Positions 1 through 8,589 of a stretch of 64,000 bases of DNA are shown piece by piece. Below the pieces are notes generated by a model that saw only the letters and a program-made list of their open reading frames with translations, made no database searches and was not told where the DNA came from. Location: contig CAWEAD010000005.1 in assembly GCA_963807225.1 (NCBI GenBank), forward strand, positions 372,001 through 436,000, in the 5' to 3' direction. The position numbers and the translations under genes are program-made. Source of the DNA: JAGVGT01 sp963807225 (GTDB taxonomy: Bacteria; Desulfobacterota; Desulfobulbia; Desulfobulbales; JAGXFP01). Positions within the stretch are counted from its first letter, which is position 1, and the number at the start of each line of letters is the position of its first letter.

Positions 1-1181
1 AAGAAGAGGTTATCAAGAAACTGGGTAGCCACCTCCGTTGTGGGTGGGCTGCTGGGCCGCAAGCGACGATAGATCTCAATCAAGGCCTCGGCCGGGGTCT
101 GGGCCTTGTCGAGAAGCATGGTCTTACGGAAAGAATCGGTGACGTTGACGCCGTCAATGGCCAGGAGAGACAGATTCTTGATTTTCAGCTCAGCCAGCTC
201 GGCCAGCATTGATTCGGTTAATTCGGTGTTGCAGGGCAACACCACTTCGCCGGTCTTGGGATTGACTATATCATGGGCCACCACTTTAGTGGCCAACTGA
301 GCCACCGGAATGTTGATCTTGTCAACTCCGGCTTCGGTCATTTTCTTAGCCCGGGTCATTCCGATCTTCTGGTTGGCCTTCAACAACAATTCACCGGTTT
401 CAGGATGGACAATGTCCACCGGAGCCCTTTGTCCCACGGCCGTCTGAGGATCGAACTTCATGAAGGCCTGATCACCCTTGATCGTAACCTCCTCAATTTC
501 GTAGAAATAGCGCAGCAGTTCCTCGGTATTGTAGCCCAGTGACTTGAGCAGGGTCGAAACCGGAAATTTCCGGCGCCGATCGATCCTGACATAGAGGATA
601 TCCTTGGCATCATATTCGAGATCAATCCAGGAACCACGAACCGGGATGATCCGAGCGGAATAAAGCCTCTTGCCACCGGCATGGGTCTTGCCGCTGTCAT
701 GGCTGTAGAAAAGCCCGGGCGACCTTTGCAACTGGCTGACGATAACCCGCTCGGTGCCGTTGATCACAAAGACCCCGGTCTTGGTCATCAGAGGAATGCT
801 ACCCAGATAAACCGCCTGTTCCTTGATGTCGCGAATGGTCTTGACCCCGGTTTCCTTATCAAGGTCGTTGGTAACCAGCCGCACGGTAATTTTCACCGGC
901 ACATCGAAGGTCATCCCCCGTTCCACACATTCTTCCACTGTGTACTTAGGTTCGCCGAAGGTGTAATTGACAAACTCCAGGGAACAGGTGCCGTTGAAAT
1001 CCTCGATCGGGAAGACACTCTTGAAAATTGACTGCAGGCCCATATCCTCACGTTGATCATGAGCGACCATGTACTGCAGAAACTTTTCGTATGACAAGCG
1101 CTGCATCTCGATAAGATGCGGCTTCTCGACAATTTCACCGAATTTAGCAAAGCTTTTTCTGACTCGTTTAATCATGTTCAT
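1..1181 (-). CDS. rpoB: RNA polymerase beta subunit, N-terminal part (runs off the window)
   Basis: Encodes about the first 393 residues of the beta subunit of RNA polymerase; the remainder lies beyond base 1. The reading frame gives an N-terminus beginning MNMIKRVRKSF and then typical beta-subunit blocks, including GTERVIVSQL, RSPG and VRIDRRRK, which belong to the protrusion and lobe region. The rifampicin-binding region is not in the window. Two in-frame ATGs lie two codons apart (1181 and 1175). A GAGGG element about nine bases upstream of the first favours 1181. The gene follows rplL after 237 bases that contain two strong hairpins, as is usual for the rplL-rpoB spacing in bacteria. No frameshift is seen in the visible part. 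Identification is secure from sequence and context. Confidence 0.97.
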   Translation of the reverse strand, partial: MNMIKRVRKSFAKFGEIVEKPHLIEMQRLSYEKFLQYMVAHDQREDMGLQSIFKSVFPIEDFNGTCSLEFVNYTFGEPKYTVEECVERGMTFDVPVKITVRLVTNDLDKETGVKTIRDIKEQAVYLGSIPLMTKTGVFVINGTERVIVSQLQRSPGLFYSHDSGKTHAGGKRLYSARIIPVRGSWIDLEYDAKDILYVRIDRRRKFPVSTLLKSLGYNTEELLRYFYEIEEVTIKGDQAFMKFDPQTAVGQRAPVDIVHPETGELLLKANQKIGMTRAKKMTEAGVDKINIPVAQLATKVVAHDIVNPKTGEVVLPCNTELTESMLAELAELKIKNLSLLAIDGVNVTDSFRKTMLLDKAQTPAEALIEIYRRLRPSSPPTTEVATQFLDNLF

Positions 1182-1334
1182 TAAGCATCGCCCTCGTCAA
1201 ATTAACTCCTGTGCGGTTCATGCGCTCCCTGATGCGGTTCCTTACCAGGCTACCACCACCGGTTTCAGACCGGGAAATAAAAACGCAATAAACGCCACGA
1301 GGGCTTTTAACTCCCCGTAGCGTTCGACATCCGG

Positions 1335-1400
1335 CTGCCAGTATCATGAGGCGACTGGCAGTTCGGCGCCGCCAGGCCCCATGGGGAGCCCGGCGGCGCC
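1335..1400 (-). promoter_or_regulatory. Two hairpins in the rplL-rpoB intergenic region
   Basis: The 237-base gap between rplL and rpoB holds a perfect 8-bp stem (1335-1342 with 1354-1361) and, directly beside it, a GC-rich stem of about 16 pairs with one bulge (1365-1400, arms beginning and ending GGCGCC). No long T run follows, so these resemble an attenuator or RNA-processing site rather than a full terminator. In other bacteria this gap adjusts rpoBC output relative to the ribosomal proteins; that role here is inference. Confidence 0.6.
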
Positions 1401-1418
1401 ATCATAACTGATATGTAA

Positions 1419-1799
1419 TTACTTGATCTCGACGGTACCGCCGGCAGCCTCGATTTTGGCCTTAATCTCATCGGCCTCAGCTTTGGAGACGCCCTGTTTG
1501 ACCGCCTGAGGGGCACCTTCAACCATATCCTTCGCTTCCTTCAGACCCAGAGAGGTGATGGCCCGAACCTCTTTGATAACCCCAATTTTCTTGTCACCGG
1601 CAGAAACCAGGATGACGTCAAACTCGGTCTTCTCTTCGGCAGCGGCAACATCACCACCGGCAGCAGGAGCGGCGGCCATGGCCATGGGAGCGGCAGCGGA
1701 TACCCCAAACTTCTCTTCCAGTTCTTTAACCAGTTCAGAGAGTTCAAGCACGGTCATATTGGAGATAAACTCGACAACATCTTCTTTCGTAGCAGCCAT
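1419..1799 (-). CDS. rplL: 50S ribosomal protein L7/L12
   Basis: L7/L12 forms the mobile stalk of the large subunit and recruits translation GTPases. The 126-residue length is normal. The protein has an N-terminal dimerisation and L10-binding helix region (residues about 1-32), an alanine-rich hinge (about 33-53) and the compact C-terminal domain (about 56-126) with the conserved KKIGVIKEVR and GLKEAKDMVE segments that contact EF-Tu and EF-G. It lies 42 bases downstream of rplJ, the usual L10-L12 pair, and ahead of rpoB. Start is ATG at 1799 with a GGAGG-like site just upstream. No anomaly. Confidence 0.98.
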   Translation of the reverse strand: MAATKEDVVEFISNMTVLELSELVKELEEKFGVSAAAPMAMAAAPAAGGDVAAAEEKTEFDVILVSAGDKKIGVIKEVRAITSLGLKEAKDMVEGAPQAVKQGVSKAEADEIKAKIEAAGGTVEIK

Positions 1800-1841
1800 G
1801 ATAAATTCCTCCAGGAATAAATTAACTTGTTAACAAGACTA

Positions 1842-2363
1842 TCAGGCCTGACCTTTCTTGTCGGCCAATCCATTTAGCAAATAAAGCATCTTGGTGGGTA
1901 CGCCATTCAGTACCCGGACAAAGCTGGTGGGTACGGCATTCATCACCGAGAGCAATTGGCCCAGCAACACCTCACGGCTCGGCAGGATGGAAAGAGCCAC
2001 CAGGTCCGAAGCCGAAAGAGTCTTGCCGTCCATTGATGCCATCCGGATTGCAAAATCTGGGTGGCCCTTGATAAAACCGGTCAGAACCTTGGCGGGCGCA
2101 ACCGGATCATCATAAGAGATGGCCACAGCTGTGGAACCCTTGAAGAACTCGCCCATGCCTTCAAACGAAGTGCCCTGAACAGCCCTTCTCAGCAAGGTAT
2201 TCTTCGCGACCCGGATTTCAGCGTTGTTTTTCTTCAACTCACGCCGCAGCCCTTCCAAGGCATTTACGGACATTCCCCGGTAGTCGGTGACAATGGCAAT
2301 TTTCGCCTTGGCGAACTTGTCACTGAGTTCTTCGACTATCGAAGCTTTTTCCTCTCGCTTCAA
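1842..2363 (-). CDS. rplJ: 50S ribosomal protein L10
   Basis: L10 anchors the L12 dimers to 23S rRNA at the stalk base and, in many bacteria, represses its own operon by binding the leader mRNA. The 173-residue product has the family N-terminal segment (KASIVEELSDKF, followed by IVTDYRGMSV) and a C-terminal helix for L12 binding. The start ATG at 2363 is preceded by GAGGAGG. A 334-base untranslated region upstream carries features of the L10 leader. Gene order rplK-rplA-rplJ-rplL matches the standard cluster. Confidence 0.98.
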   Translation of the reverse strand: MKREEKASIVEELSDKFAKAKIAIVTDYRGMSVNALEGLRRELKKNNAEIRVAKNTLLRRAVQGTSFEGMGEFFKGSTAVAISYDDPVAPAKVLTGFIKGHPDFAIRMASMDGKTLSASDLVALSILPSREVLLGQLLSVMNAVPTSFVRVLNGVPTKMLYLLNGLADKKGQA

Positions 2364-2697
2364 AGTGTTTTACCTCCTCTTCAAAAGAAAAAGTTTACAG
2401 ATAAAACAGTTGAGGTCGTCAAAGGCAGACAAAAAAGATCTAAGAAGACGGTCAGACGGAATATACCGCTTAACCTTTTGATCCACGACGCCTTTAAAGG
2501 GGCCACAGCGTCGTTATGTCCGATTGTCTAGGCAGGCTGTAACCGCAGGGTACGAGGGCCCGGCCCCGGCAGCACAATTAAACTCTTTGAGTGCCCACTG
2601 TCTCCGACATCAAACTGCTTATTGGGAGGAGAGCATCGTCTCTGACAACATCTCCCACACCCGCCTCTACCACACCGGCTGGGCCGGTATATACAAA
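2364..2697 (-). promoter_or_regulatory. rplA-rplJ intergenic leader, likely L10 autoregulatory leader
   Basis: This gap of 334 bases has no gene. On the minus strand it includes a perfect 7-bp stem enclosing a further stem (ACGACGC at 2485-2491 pairing with 2508-2514) and, upstream of it, a segment with CCTGCGGTTACAGCCTGCC that looks like the kink-turn region of known L10 leaders. Position directly ahead of rplJ supports that reading. The exact boundaries are not established. Confidence 0.5.
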
Positions 2698-3411
2698 TCA
2701 GCCCGCTTGTTTGACCAGAGTCCTGACATCCAAGGGATCGACTTTTACTCCGGGGCCCATGGTGGTTGACAGACTAATACCACGCATATATACACCTTTA
2801 GCGGTTGACGGCTTCAGCTGAACCAAGCGCTCTAGGAAGGCGATAATGTTCTCACGTAATTTTACGGCATCAAATGAGGCCCGTCCGACCCGGGCATGGA
2901 CGATTCCGGCCTTATCGACCTTGAAGTCGACCTTACCGCCCTTAATTTCCTTGACCACCCGGCCGACATCGAAAGTGACGGTCCCAAGTTTGGCGTTAGG
3001 CATCAAGTTACGCGGCCCCAAGACCCGACCGATTTTACCTACCGTTCCCATCATATCGGGAGTGGCGATGGTTTTGTCAAACTCCAGCCAGCCGCCCTGG
3101 ATTTTCTCGACGAATTCATCGCCGCCGGCAAAATCGGCTCCTGCGTCCAAGGCCTCCTGAACTTTATCGCCCTTGGCAAAAACCAACACCCGCTCGGTTT
3201 TACCGGTGCCGTTCGGCAAGACCACGCTGCTACGGACCATTTGGTCGGCATGGCGTGGATCAACACCTAGACGCACGGCAATATCAAGGGACTCGTCAAA
3301 TTTGGCATATTTTGCCTTAAGTACTTTTTCCAGACTTTCATCCAGGGAATAAAGCACCGTACGATCAATGTCGGTAGTATTCTGCTGGTAGTTCTTTCCT
3401 CTTTTAGCCAT
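2698..3411 (-). CDS. rplA: 50S ribosomal protein L1
   Basis: L1 forms the mobile stalk near the E site and binds 23S rRNA. The 237-residue product is of normal length and carries conserved blocks: RLGVDPRHADQMVR near residue 48, VLPNGTGK near 64, and GPRNLMPNAKLGTV near 132. The C-terminus has the STTMGPGVKVD segment. It lies between rplK and rplJ, 88 bases after rplK. No unusual feature. Confidence 0.98.
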   Translation of the reverse strand: MAKRGKNYQQNTTDIDRTVLYSLDESLEKVLKAKYAKFDESLDIAVRLGVDPRHADQMVRSSVVLPNGTGKTERVLVFAKGDKVQEALDAGADFAGGDEFVEKIQGGWLEFDKTIATPDMMGTVGKIGRVLGPRNLMPNAKLGTVTFDVGRVVKEIKGGKVDFKVDKAGIVHARVGRASFDAVKLRENIIAFLERLVQLKPSTAKGVYMRGISLSTTMGPGVKVDPLDVRTLVKQAG

Positions 3412-3499
3412 CGTTCCTGCTCCAGTAGGTACTCATCAAACTGTTAACTTTCGGACCACAATTTCAATCACCAAACGCATCATAAATGCGGGGAATCAA

Positions 3500-3925
3500 T
3501 CAATCCTTAATTGTAATCCCGCAGCTGCGGGCGGTTCCCTCGATAATCCGGCAAGCCGACTCAACATCATAGGCATTGAGATCAGGTAACTTCAATTCGG
3601 CGATTTCCCGGATCTTATCCCTGGAAACAGTAGCCACTCGATCACGCTTAGGATTACTGGACCCACCCTTGAGGCCAGTGGCCTTAAATAGCAAATTGGC
3701 TGCTGGCGGCGTTTTGGTGACAAAAGTAAAGGAACGGTCGGAGTAGACCGTTATCACCACCGGGATGATCATGTCTCCCTTGTCCTGGGTTTGGGCATTG
3801 AAGGCCTTGCAGAACTCCATGATATTGACGCCTTGCTGGCCTAGAGCAGGACCGACCGGCGGCGAAGGATTCGCCTTACCAGCGGGAATCTGTAATTTTA
3901 TATAGCCCTGGATCTTCTTAGCCAT
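3500..3925 (-). CDS. rplK: 50S ribosomal protein L11
   Basis: L11 binds the GTPase-associated region of 23S rRNA and takes part in factor binding and the stringent response. The 141-residue protein has the N-terminal Pro-rich domain with PSPPVGPALGQQGVNIMEFCK (about residues 21-41; the block is the family signature) and the C-terminal rRNA-binding domain ending in GTARSCGI. ATG at 3925 has AGGAGA upstream. It follows nusG after about 60 bases. Confidence 0.98.
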   Translation of the reverse strand: MAKKIQGYIKLQIPAGKANPSPPVGPALGQQGVNIMEFCKAFNAQTQDKGDMIIPVVITVYSDRSFTFVTKTPPAANLLFKATGLKGGSSNPKRDRVATVSRDKIREIAELKLPDLNAYDVESACRIIEGTARSCGITIKD

Positions 3926-3987
3926 TTTCTTCTCCTGTAGAGCAAAACAGTTTTAATTTACCTAGCGGAAACGCAGACAGCCGAGCC

Positions 3988-4518
3988 TTAACCCTTGGTC
4001 ACCTGGATGAACTCCAGTTCAACCGGCGTTTCCCGCCCAAAAATCGAGACCATGACCCTGACGCGACCCTTATCGGGAAAAACCTCGTCAATCACGCCCT
4101 GAAAGTTGGCGAAGGGGCCCTCGGTAACCCGGACGGAGTCTCCCGTTTCGTACATAACCTTGGGTTTTGGTTTCAAGGCGCCATCTTTAATGCGCCCGAT
4201 AATCTTCATCGCATCCGCATCGGGTAGGGGTTGCGGATGTAGATCGTCGCCGACAAATCCCGTTACTTTAGGGGTACCCCGTACCGTATGCCACGTCTCG
4301 TCATTAAGATCGACATTGAGCAAGATATAGCCGGGAAAAAATTTCCGGGAAGAAGTCTTTTTACTGCCTTTGACCATTTCCACGACCTGCTCGGTGGGCA
4401 CTAGTATCTCACCGAAAAACTCCTCCTGGCCAGCGGTTTTAATCCGTTCCTGCAGGGCGGTCTTCACCTGCTCCTCAAAGCCGGAATAGGTGTGCAGTAT
4501 GTACCAAGATCGAGCCAT
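3988..4518 (-). CDS. nusG: Transcription termination/antitermination factor NusG
   Basis: NusG binds RNA polymerase, increases processivity and links it to Rho or to ribosomes. The 176-residue length is typical. It begins with ARSWYILHTYSGFE, the first strand of the NGN domain (about 1-115), contains FPGYILLN near 80, and ends with a KOW domain (about 122-176) with EGPFANFQGVIDEV. It follows secE by 23 bases and precedes rplK, the standard secE-nusG-rplK order. Confidence 0.98.
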   Translation of the reverse strand: MARSWYILHTYSGFEEQVKTALQERIKTAGQEEFFGEILVPTEQVVEMVKGSKKTSSRKFFPGYILLNVDLNDETWHTVRGTPKVTGFVGDDLHPQPLPDADAMKIIGRIKDGALKPKPKVMYETGDSVRVTEGPFANFQGVIDEVFPDKGRVRVMVSIFGRETPVELEFIQVTKG

Positions 4519-4541
4519 AAGCTTCGTTTTCCGCGTCGGGA

Positions 4542-4817
4542 TTATTTCAAGATATAACTGATCAACTTGCCAAGAAAAAGATCCACCGCCCCAAGATACA
4601 GAGACATTATGGTAACCAGAACCACAACCAGTAGAGCTGAACCGGCTGTATTCTTTCTGTTAGGCCACGCAATCTTGCCAAATTCGCTTTTAACTTCAGC
4701 GGTGAAGACGCGGATCTGAGAGAAACTAAAACCGGACTCAGCCGATTTTTCGGTTTTCTTTTCAGGTTTCCGTTTCTCCTTTTCAGGAATAAGCGATTTT
4801 TCGTTAGTCATTGTCAA
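4542..4817 (-). CDS. secE: Preprotein translocase subunit SecE
   Basis: SecE clamps and stabilises the SecY channel in the inner membrane. The 91-residue protein is of the single-span type: a charged, lysine/glutamate-rich N-terminal tail (about 1-30), the amphipathic segment with FTAEVKSEFGKIAWPNRK (about 38-55), and one transmembrane helix near residues 60-88. The KIAWPNR motif is diagnostic. It lies between tRNA-Trp and nusG. Start may be M1 or M3 (MTMTNEK); the difference is trivial. Confidence 0.96.
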   Translation of the reverse strand: MTMTNEKSLIPEKEKRKPEKKTEKSAESGFSFSQIRVFTAEVKSEFGKIAWPNRKNTAGSALLVVVLVTIMSLYLGAVDLFLGKLISYILK

Positions 4818-4930
4818 AACTCTTTCCTAAAGTCCTGCCGGCCAGGTTGTAATCATACCCGGCCGGCAGTATGTGGCGACAAACCAGAACCAGAAAATCG
4901 CTGCAATTGAAACAGCAAAAAAACCAGAAA

Positions 4931-5007
4931 TGGCAGGCCAGGAGGGACTCGAACCCCCAGCCCCCGGATTTGGAGTCCGGTGCTCTACCAATTAGAGCTA
5001 CTGGCCT
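4931..5007 (-). tRNA. tRNA-Trp (anticodon CCA)
   Basis: A full cloverleaf is readable on the minus strand. The 7-bp acceptor stem pairs AGGCCAG with CTGGCCT, the anticodon stem is CCGGA/TCCGG around CTCCAAA (anticodon CCA), the T loop is GTTCGAGTC and the 3' CCA is encoded. Its place between rpmG and secE is common in bacteria. Confidence 0.96.
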
Positions 5008-5014
5008 CCTGGTT

Positions 5015-5164
5015 CTATTTTGTTTCTTTATGCAAAGTATGGCTCCGACAAAATCGGCAATACTTCTTGAACTCCAATTTGTTCGGAGTCCGACGTTTGT
5101 TCTTGGTCGTCGTATAGTTTCGACGTTTGCATTCGGTGCAGCCCAACGTAATGATATCTCGCAT
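5015..5164 (-). CDS. rpmG: 50S ribosomal protein L33, zinc-binding form
   Basis: Short gene of 49 codons between tuf and tRNA-Trp, in the position common in bacteria. The product begins MRDIITLGCTECKRRNY and ends near RFCRSHTLHKETK. It contains two CxxC pairs (C9/C12 and C36/C39), so it is the zinc-ribbon (C+) form of L33. ATG is at 5164 and TAG at 5015-5017, eight bases before the tRNA-Trp gene. It is too short to be conspicuous in an ORF scan, but the sequence match to L33 is clear. Confidence 0.93.
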   Translation of the reverse strand: MRDIITLGCTECKRRNYTTTKNKRRTPNKLEFKKYCRFCRSHTLHKETK

Positions 5165-5255
5165 GGTTCCAACCAAAATAACAGGCTACCATCCCAACCT
5201 GCCGACAAGGAGACCGGGTCATGGTAGCCAAGATAATTTATGGGGGCAGATCGTT

Positions 5256-6446
<1,191 letters not shown>

Positions 6447-6552
6447 GACGAGTCTCCTATGCCCTTAATTTCAACATTAATACAGAGGCTTTTTCTTTGA
6501 TTATTTACAGGAATTATCCGTGAACGCCCAAAAAAAGCACACTGGTTAATCC

Positions 6553-6628
6553 TGGAGCCCACGACCGGATTCGAACCGGTGACTTCTTCCTTACCAAGGA
6601 AGTACTCTACCTACTGAGTTACGTGGGC
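6553..6628 (-). tRNA. tRNA-Thr (anticodon GGT)
   Basis: 76-base cloverleaf on the minus strand. Acceptor stem GCCCACG/CGTGGGC, anticodon stem CTTCC/GGAAG with loop TTGGTAA (anticodon GGT), TTCGAAT in the T loop, encoded CCA. Last of the four tRNA genes ahead of tuf. Confidence 0.96.
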
Positions 6629-6685
6629 AACCCTTAAATAATATTACTGCGGCCTGTAACTCACGTCCACACGCCGGTTGCTGTT

Positions 6686-6761
6686 TGGAGCGGGAAACGG
6701 GTTTCGAACCCGCGACCCTCAGCTTGGAAGGCTGATGCTCTACCAATTGAGCTATTCCCGC
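6686..6761 (-). tRNA. tRNA-Gly (anticodon TCC)
   Basis: 76-base cloverleaf on the minus strand. Acceptor stem GCGGGAA/TTCCCGC, anticodon stem TCAGC/GCTGA with loop CTTCCAA (anticodon TCC), T loop TTCGAAA, encoded CCA. Confidence 0.96.
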
Positions 6762-6835
6762 TTTTCTTAATCGAAGTCGCGCAAACTGCCCGGCAACTCA
6801 AGGGGAGAGCGGCATCCCGTCATATTCTCAATCTA

Positions 6836-6920
6836 TGGTGGAGGGGGGAGGATTCGAACCTCCGAAGGCATCGCCGACAGATTTACAGTCTGTTCCCTTT
6901 GGCCGCTCGGGAACCCCTCC
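6836..6920 (-). tRNA. tRNA-Tyr (anticodon GTA)
   Basis: 85-base cloverleaf with the long variable arm typical of tRNA-Tyr. Acceptor stem GGAGGGG pairs with its 3' arm, anticodon stem CAGA/TCTG surrounds CTGTAAA (anticodon GTA), and CCA is encoded. Confidence 0.96.
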
Positions 6921-7012
6921 ACTGAAATCAACAACGCCATGCACTTACGTACATGGCTCGCGGGCGCCAAGGCCCCGACTTGTTATAATTGCATATCCTG
7001 TGATCGCCAAGC

Positions 7013-7088
7013 TGGAGCTGGCGATGGGACTTGAACCCGCAACCTGCTGATTACAAATCAGCTGCTCTGCCAATTGAGCTACGCCAGC
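7013..7088 (-). tRNA. tRNA-Thr (anticodon TGT)
   Basis: 76-base cloverleaf on the minus strand. Acceptor stem GCTGGCG/CGCCAGC, anticodon stem GCTGA/TCAGC with loop TTTGTAA (anticodon TGT), encoded CCA. First gene of the tRNA-tuf transcription unit. Confidence 0.96.
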
Positions 7089-7101
7089 AATAAGACGCGA
7101 C

Positions 7102-7130
7102 ATACTAATATCATCACGACTAAACATCAA
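7102..7130 (-). promoter_or_regulatory. Candidate promoter of the tRNA-tuf-rpl unit
   Basis: On the minus strand a TTGATG (-35) and TAGTAT (-10) pair are separated by 17 bases, placing a start about 8 bases ahead of tRNA-Thr(TGT). A 9-bp dyad (7121-7129 with 7149-7157, arm TAAACATCA) overlaps the -35 side and could be a regulatory site. Confidence 0.45.
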
Positions 7131-7173
7131 CCATTTTTTTGTAGCGGCTGATGTTTAATCGTAGCAGTAATAA

Positions 7174-7207
7174 GCAACGCTCCCGGACGGTAAACCGGGA
7201 GCGTTGC
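7174..7207 (-). terminator. Strong hairpin after qmoC
   Basis: A perfect 13-bp stem (7174-7186 with 7195-7207) with an 8-base loop lies just after the qmoC stop. Only a loose T-rich stretch follows, so it may end the apr-qmo transcript partly or protect its 3' end. Confidence 0.6.
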
Positions 7208-7215
7208 GGCTTCTA

Positions 7216-8445
7216 TCAATCCCCGCCGGCTGCGGGATTAACAAAGGAACTATCCCGATATTTCTCGAAGCACATGGCCACTGTCCGGTAGACCATATGT
7301 GCGAACTTGGTATATGGCATATAGAGGAACAGCATAAAGATCGACACCAGGTGCAGGAAATAGAGGAAATAAGCAAATGAGGGAATCCCCAGAAGCCTAA
7401 TCAATTCGGCTCCCAGACCGGTGATACCCACGACCATGATCTCCCCGATCAGGAACCAGTCATAGAAAGTCGGGGTAGTTCCCTGCTCGTCCTCAGCCTG
7501 AGACCGATTGGCCCAGAGAATGCCGACTCCTACGATCAGAGCGATAGCCCCGATGTTGGCCAGCAGTTTCACCGGATTTGCCATAGCGATAGGTCCATGC
7601 AGAGTGGCCCTTAGCTCTTCGTTCACAAACAGGGAAATAACATCTTTGCTAAGAAAGCTATAAGTGGTGACAAGCAGCAAGGCGAGGAAGGCCAGGACCA
7701 GGGGCAGATGTCCCCTGACCCGGTTCTTGTTGGCACCGCATTCATTGAAACGTGTGTGTTTCAAGGTTTCCACCACGGCCGGAACCAGAAAATCGGTGGT
7801 GAACTGCGCCACAGAAGGCCGAAAATTCGGGACCGGATGAACGGTTTCAGCCATTTTGTTCCACATGGTCTTGGCCCCCTTGATAGCGGCGAAGGCGGCA
7901 AAGAAGAAGGCCGGCACAAAAATCAAGTCGATGAAAAAGACATTTTTGGTCAACCAGAAGAAATCCCAGTGGCCGAAGAAATGCCCGAAACCGACTTCCT
8001 TGAACTCCTCGACGCTGGGCACATGCATGCCACCGGAGATGATCCACAGCAGCCCGATGAGCACTACCGGAATGCCGATCATGATCGGAAGATTCTTGCC
8101 ATTGCTGCAAAGTTTTGCCAACCCCTGGGGAAAACCGAAGGTGGTATAGGCATAGGCCCTGATGGCACCGAGGACATCGCCGGGCTTGGCGCCCCGGGGG
8201 CAATAGGCCGTGCAATCACCGCACTGATGACAGAGCAGAACGTCGGGATCTGCGGTCAGCTTATCCTTCAGTCCCCACTGGGCCCAAATCATTTCCTTGC
8301 GTGGAAAAGGATTGCCGTCGGAAGACAAAGGGCAGACCACCGAACAGGTGGCGCACTGATAACACTTCTTGACGGAATCACCGCCGGCACTTTTCAGAAA
8401 CTTGATAAAATTGAGATCGGGTTCAACCCTCATAGCTCCGGACAT
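7216..8445 (-). CDS. qmoC: Quinone-interacting membrane-bound oxidoreductase subunit C
   Basis: QmoC is the membrane subunit of the Qmo complex, which carries electrons between menaquinol and APS reductase. The N-terminal part has two HdrC-like [4Fe-4S] motifs, CYQCATCSVVCP and CHQCGDCTAYCP. The C-terminal part has about six hydrophobic segments of the haem b (NarI-like) type. The frame is open to 8490, but ATG at 8445 (MSGAMRVEPDL) has a GGGGAGGAAAG site directly upstream and gives the usual start, so the protein is 409 residues. It follows qmoB after a gap with a strong hairpin and is the last gene of the apr-qmo locus. Confidence 0.95.
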   Translation of the reverse strand: MSGAMRVEPDLNFIKFLKSAGGDSVKKCYQCATCSVVCPLSSDGNPFPRKEMIWAQWGLKDKLTADPDVLLCHQCGDCTAYCPRGAKPGDVLGAIRAYAYTTFGFPQGLAKLCSNGKNLPIMIGIPVVLIGLLWIISGGMHVPSVEEFKEVGFGHFFGHWDFFWLTKNVFFIDLIFVPAFFFAAFAAIKGAKTMWNKMAETVHPVPNFRPSVAQFTTDFLVPAVVETLKHTRFNECGANKNRVRGHLPLVLAFLALLLVTTYSFLSKDVISLFVNEELRATLHGPIAMANPVKLLANIGAIALIVGVGILWANRSQAEDEQGTTPTFYDWFLIGEIMVVGITGLGAELIRLLGIPSFAYFLYFLHLVSIFMLFLYMPYTKFAHMVYRTVAMCFEKYRDSSFVNPAAGGD

Positions 8446-8526
8446 TTTCTTTCCTCCCCTTGTTCCCATCTCCCGACAGGAACCTTCCATATTTCAAATA
8501 CTACTAGGTTGAAAACAATTTATTGA

Positions 8527-8564
8527 AGCCTGCGGCAACCGTCATTGGACCTTTGCCGCAGGCT
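8527..8564 (-). other. Intercistronic hairpin between qmoB and qmoC
   Basis: A perfect 12-bp stem (8527-8538 with 8553-8564, arm AGCCTGCGGCAA on the plus strand) lies in the gap between qmoB and qmoC. No T run follows. It is likely an RNA stability or partial attenuation element within the operon. Confidence 0.55.
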
Positions 8565-8589
8565 CAAGTCTTGAATAACCAAACTAGGA

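Noticed and set aside
4804..5208. A 134-codon ORF across the secE-tRNA-Trp-rpmG region
   Set aside because: It runs through the tRNA gene and overlaps rpmG in another frame; its sequence has no family character.
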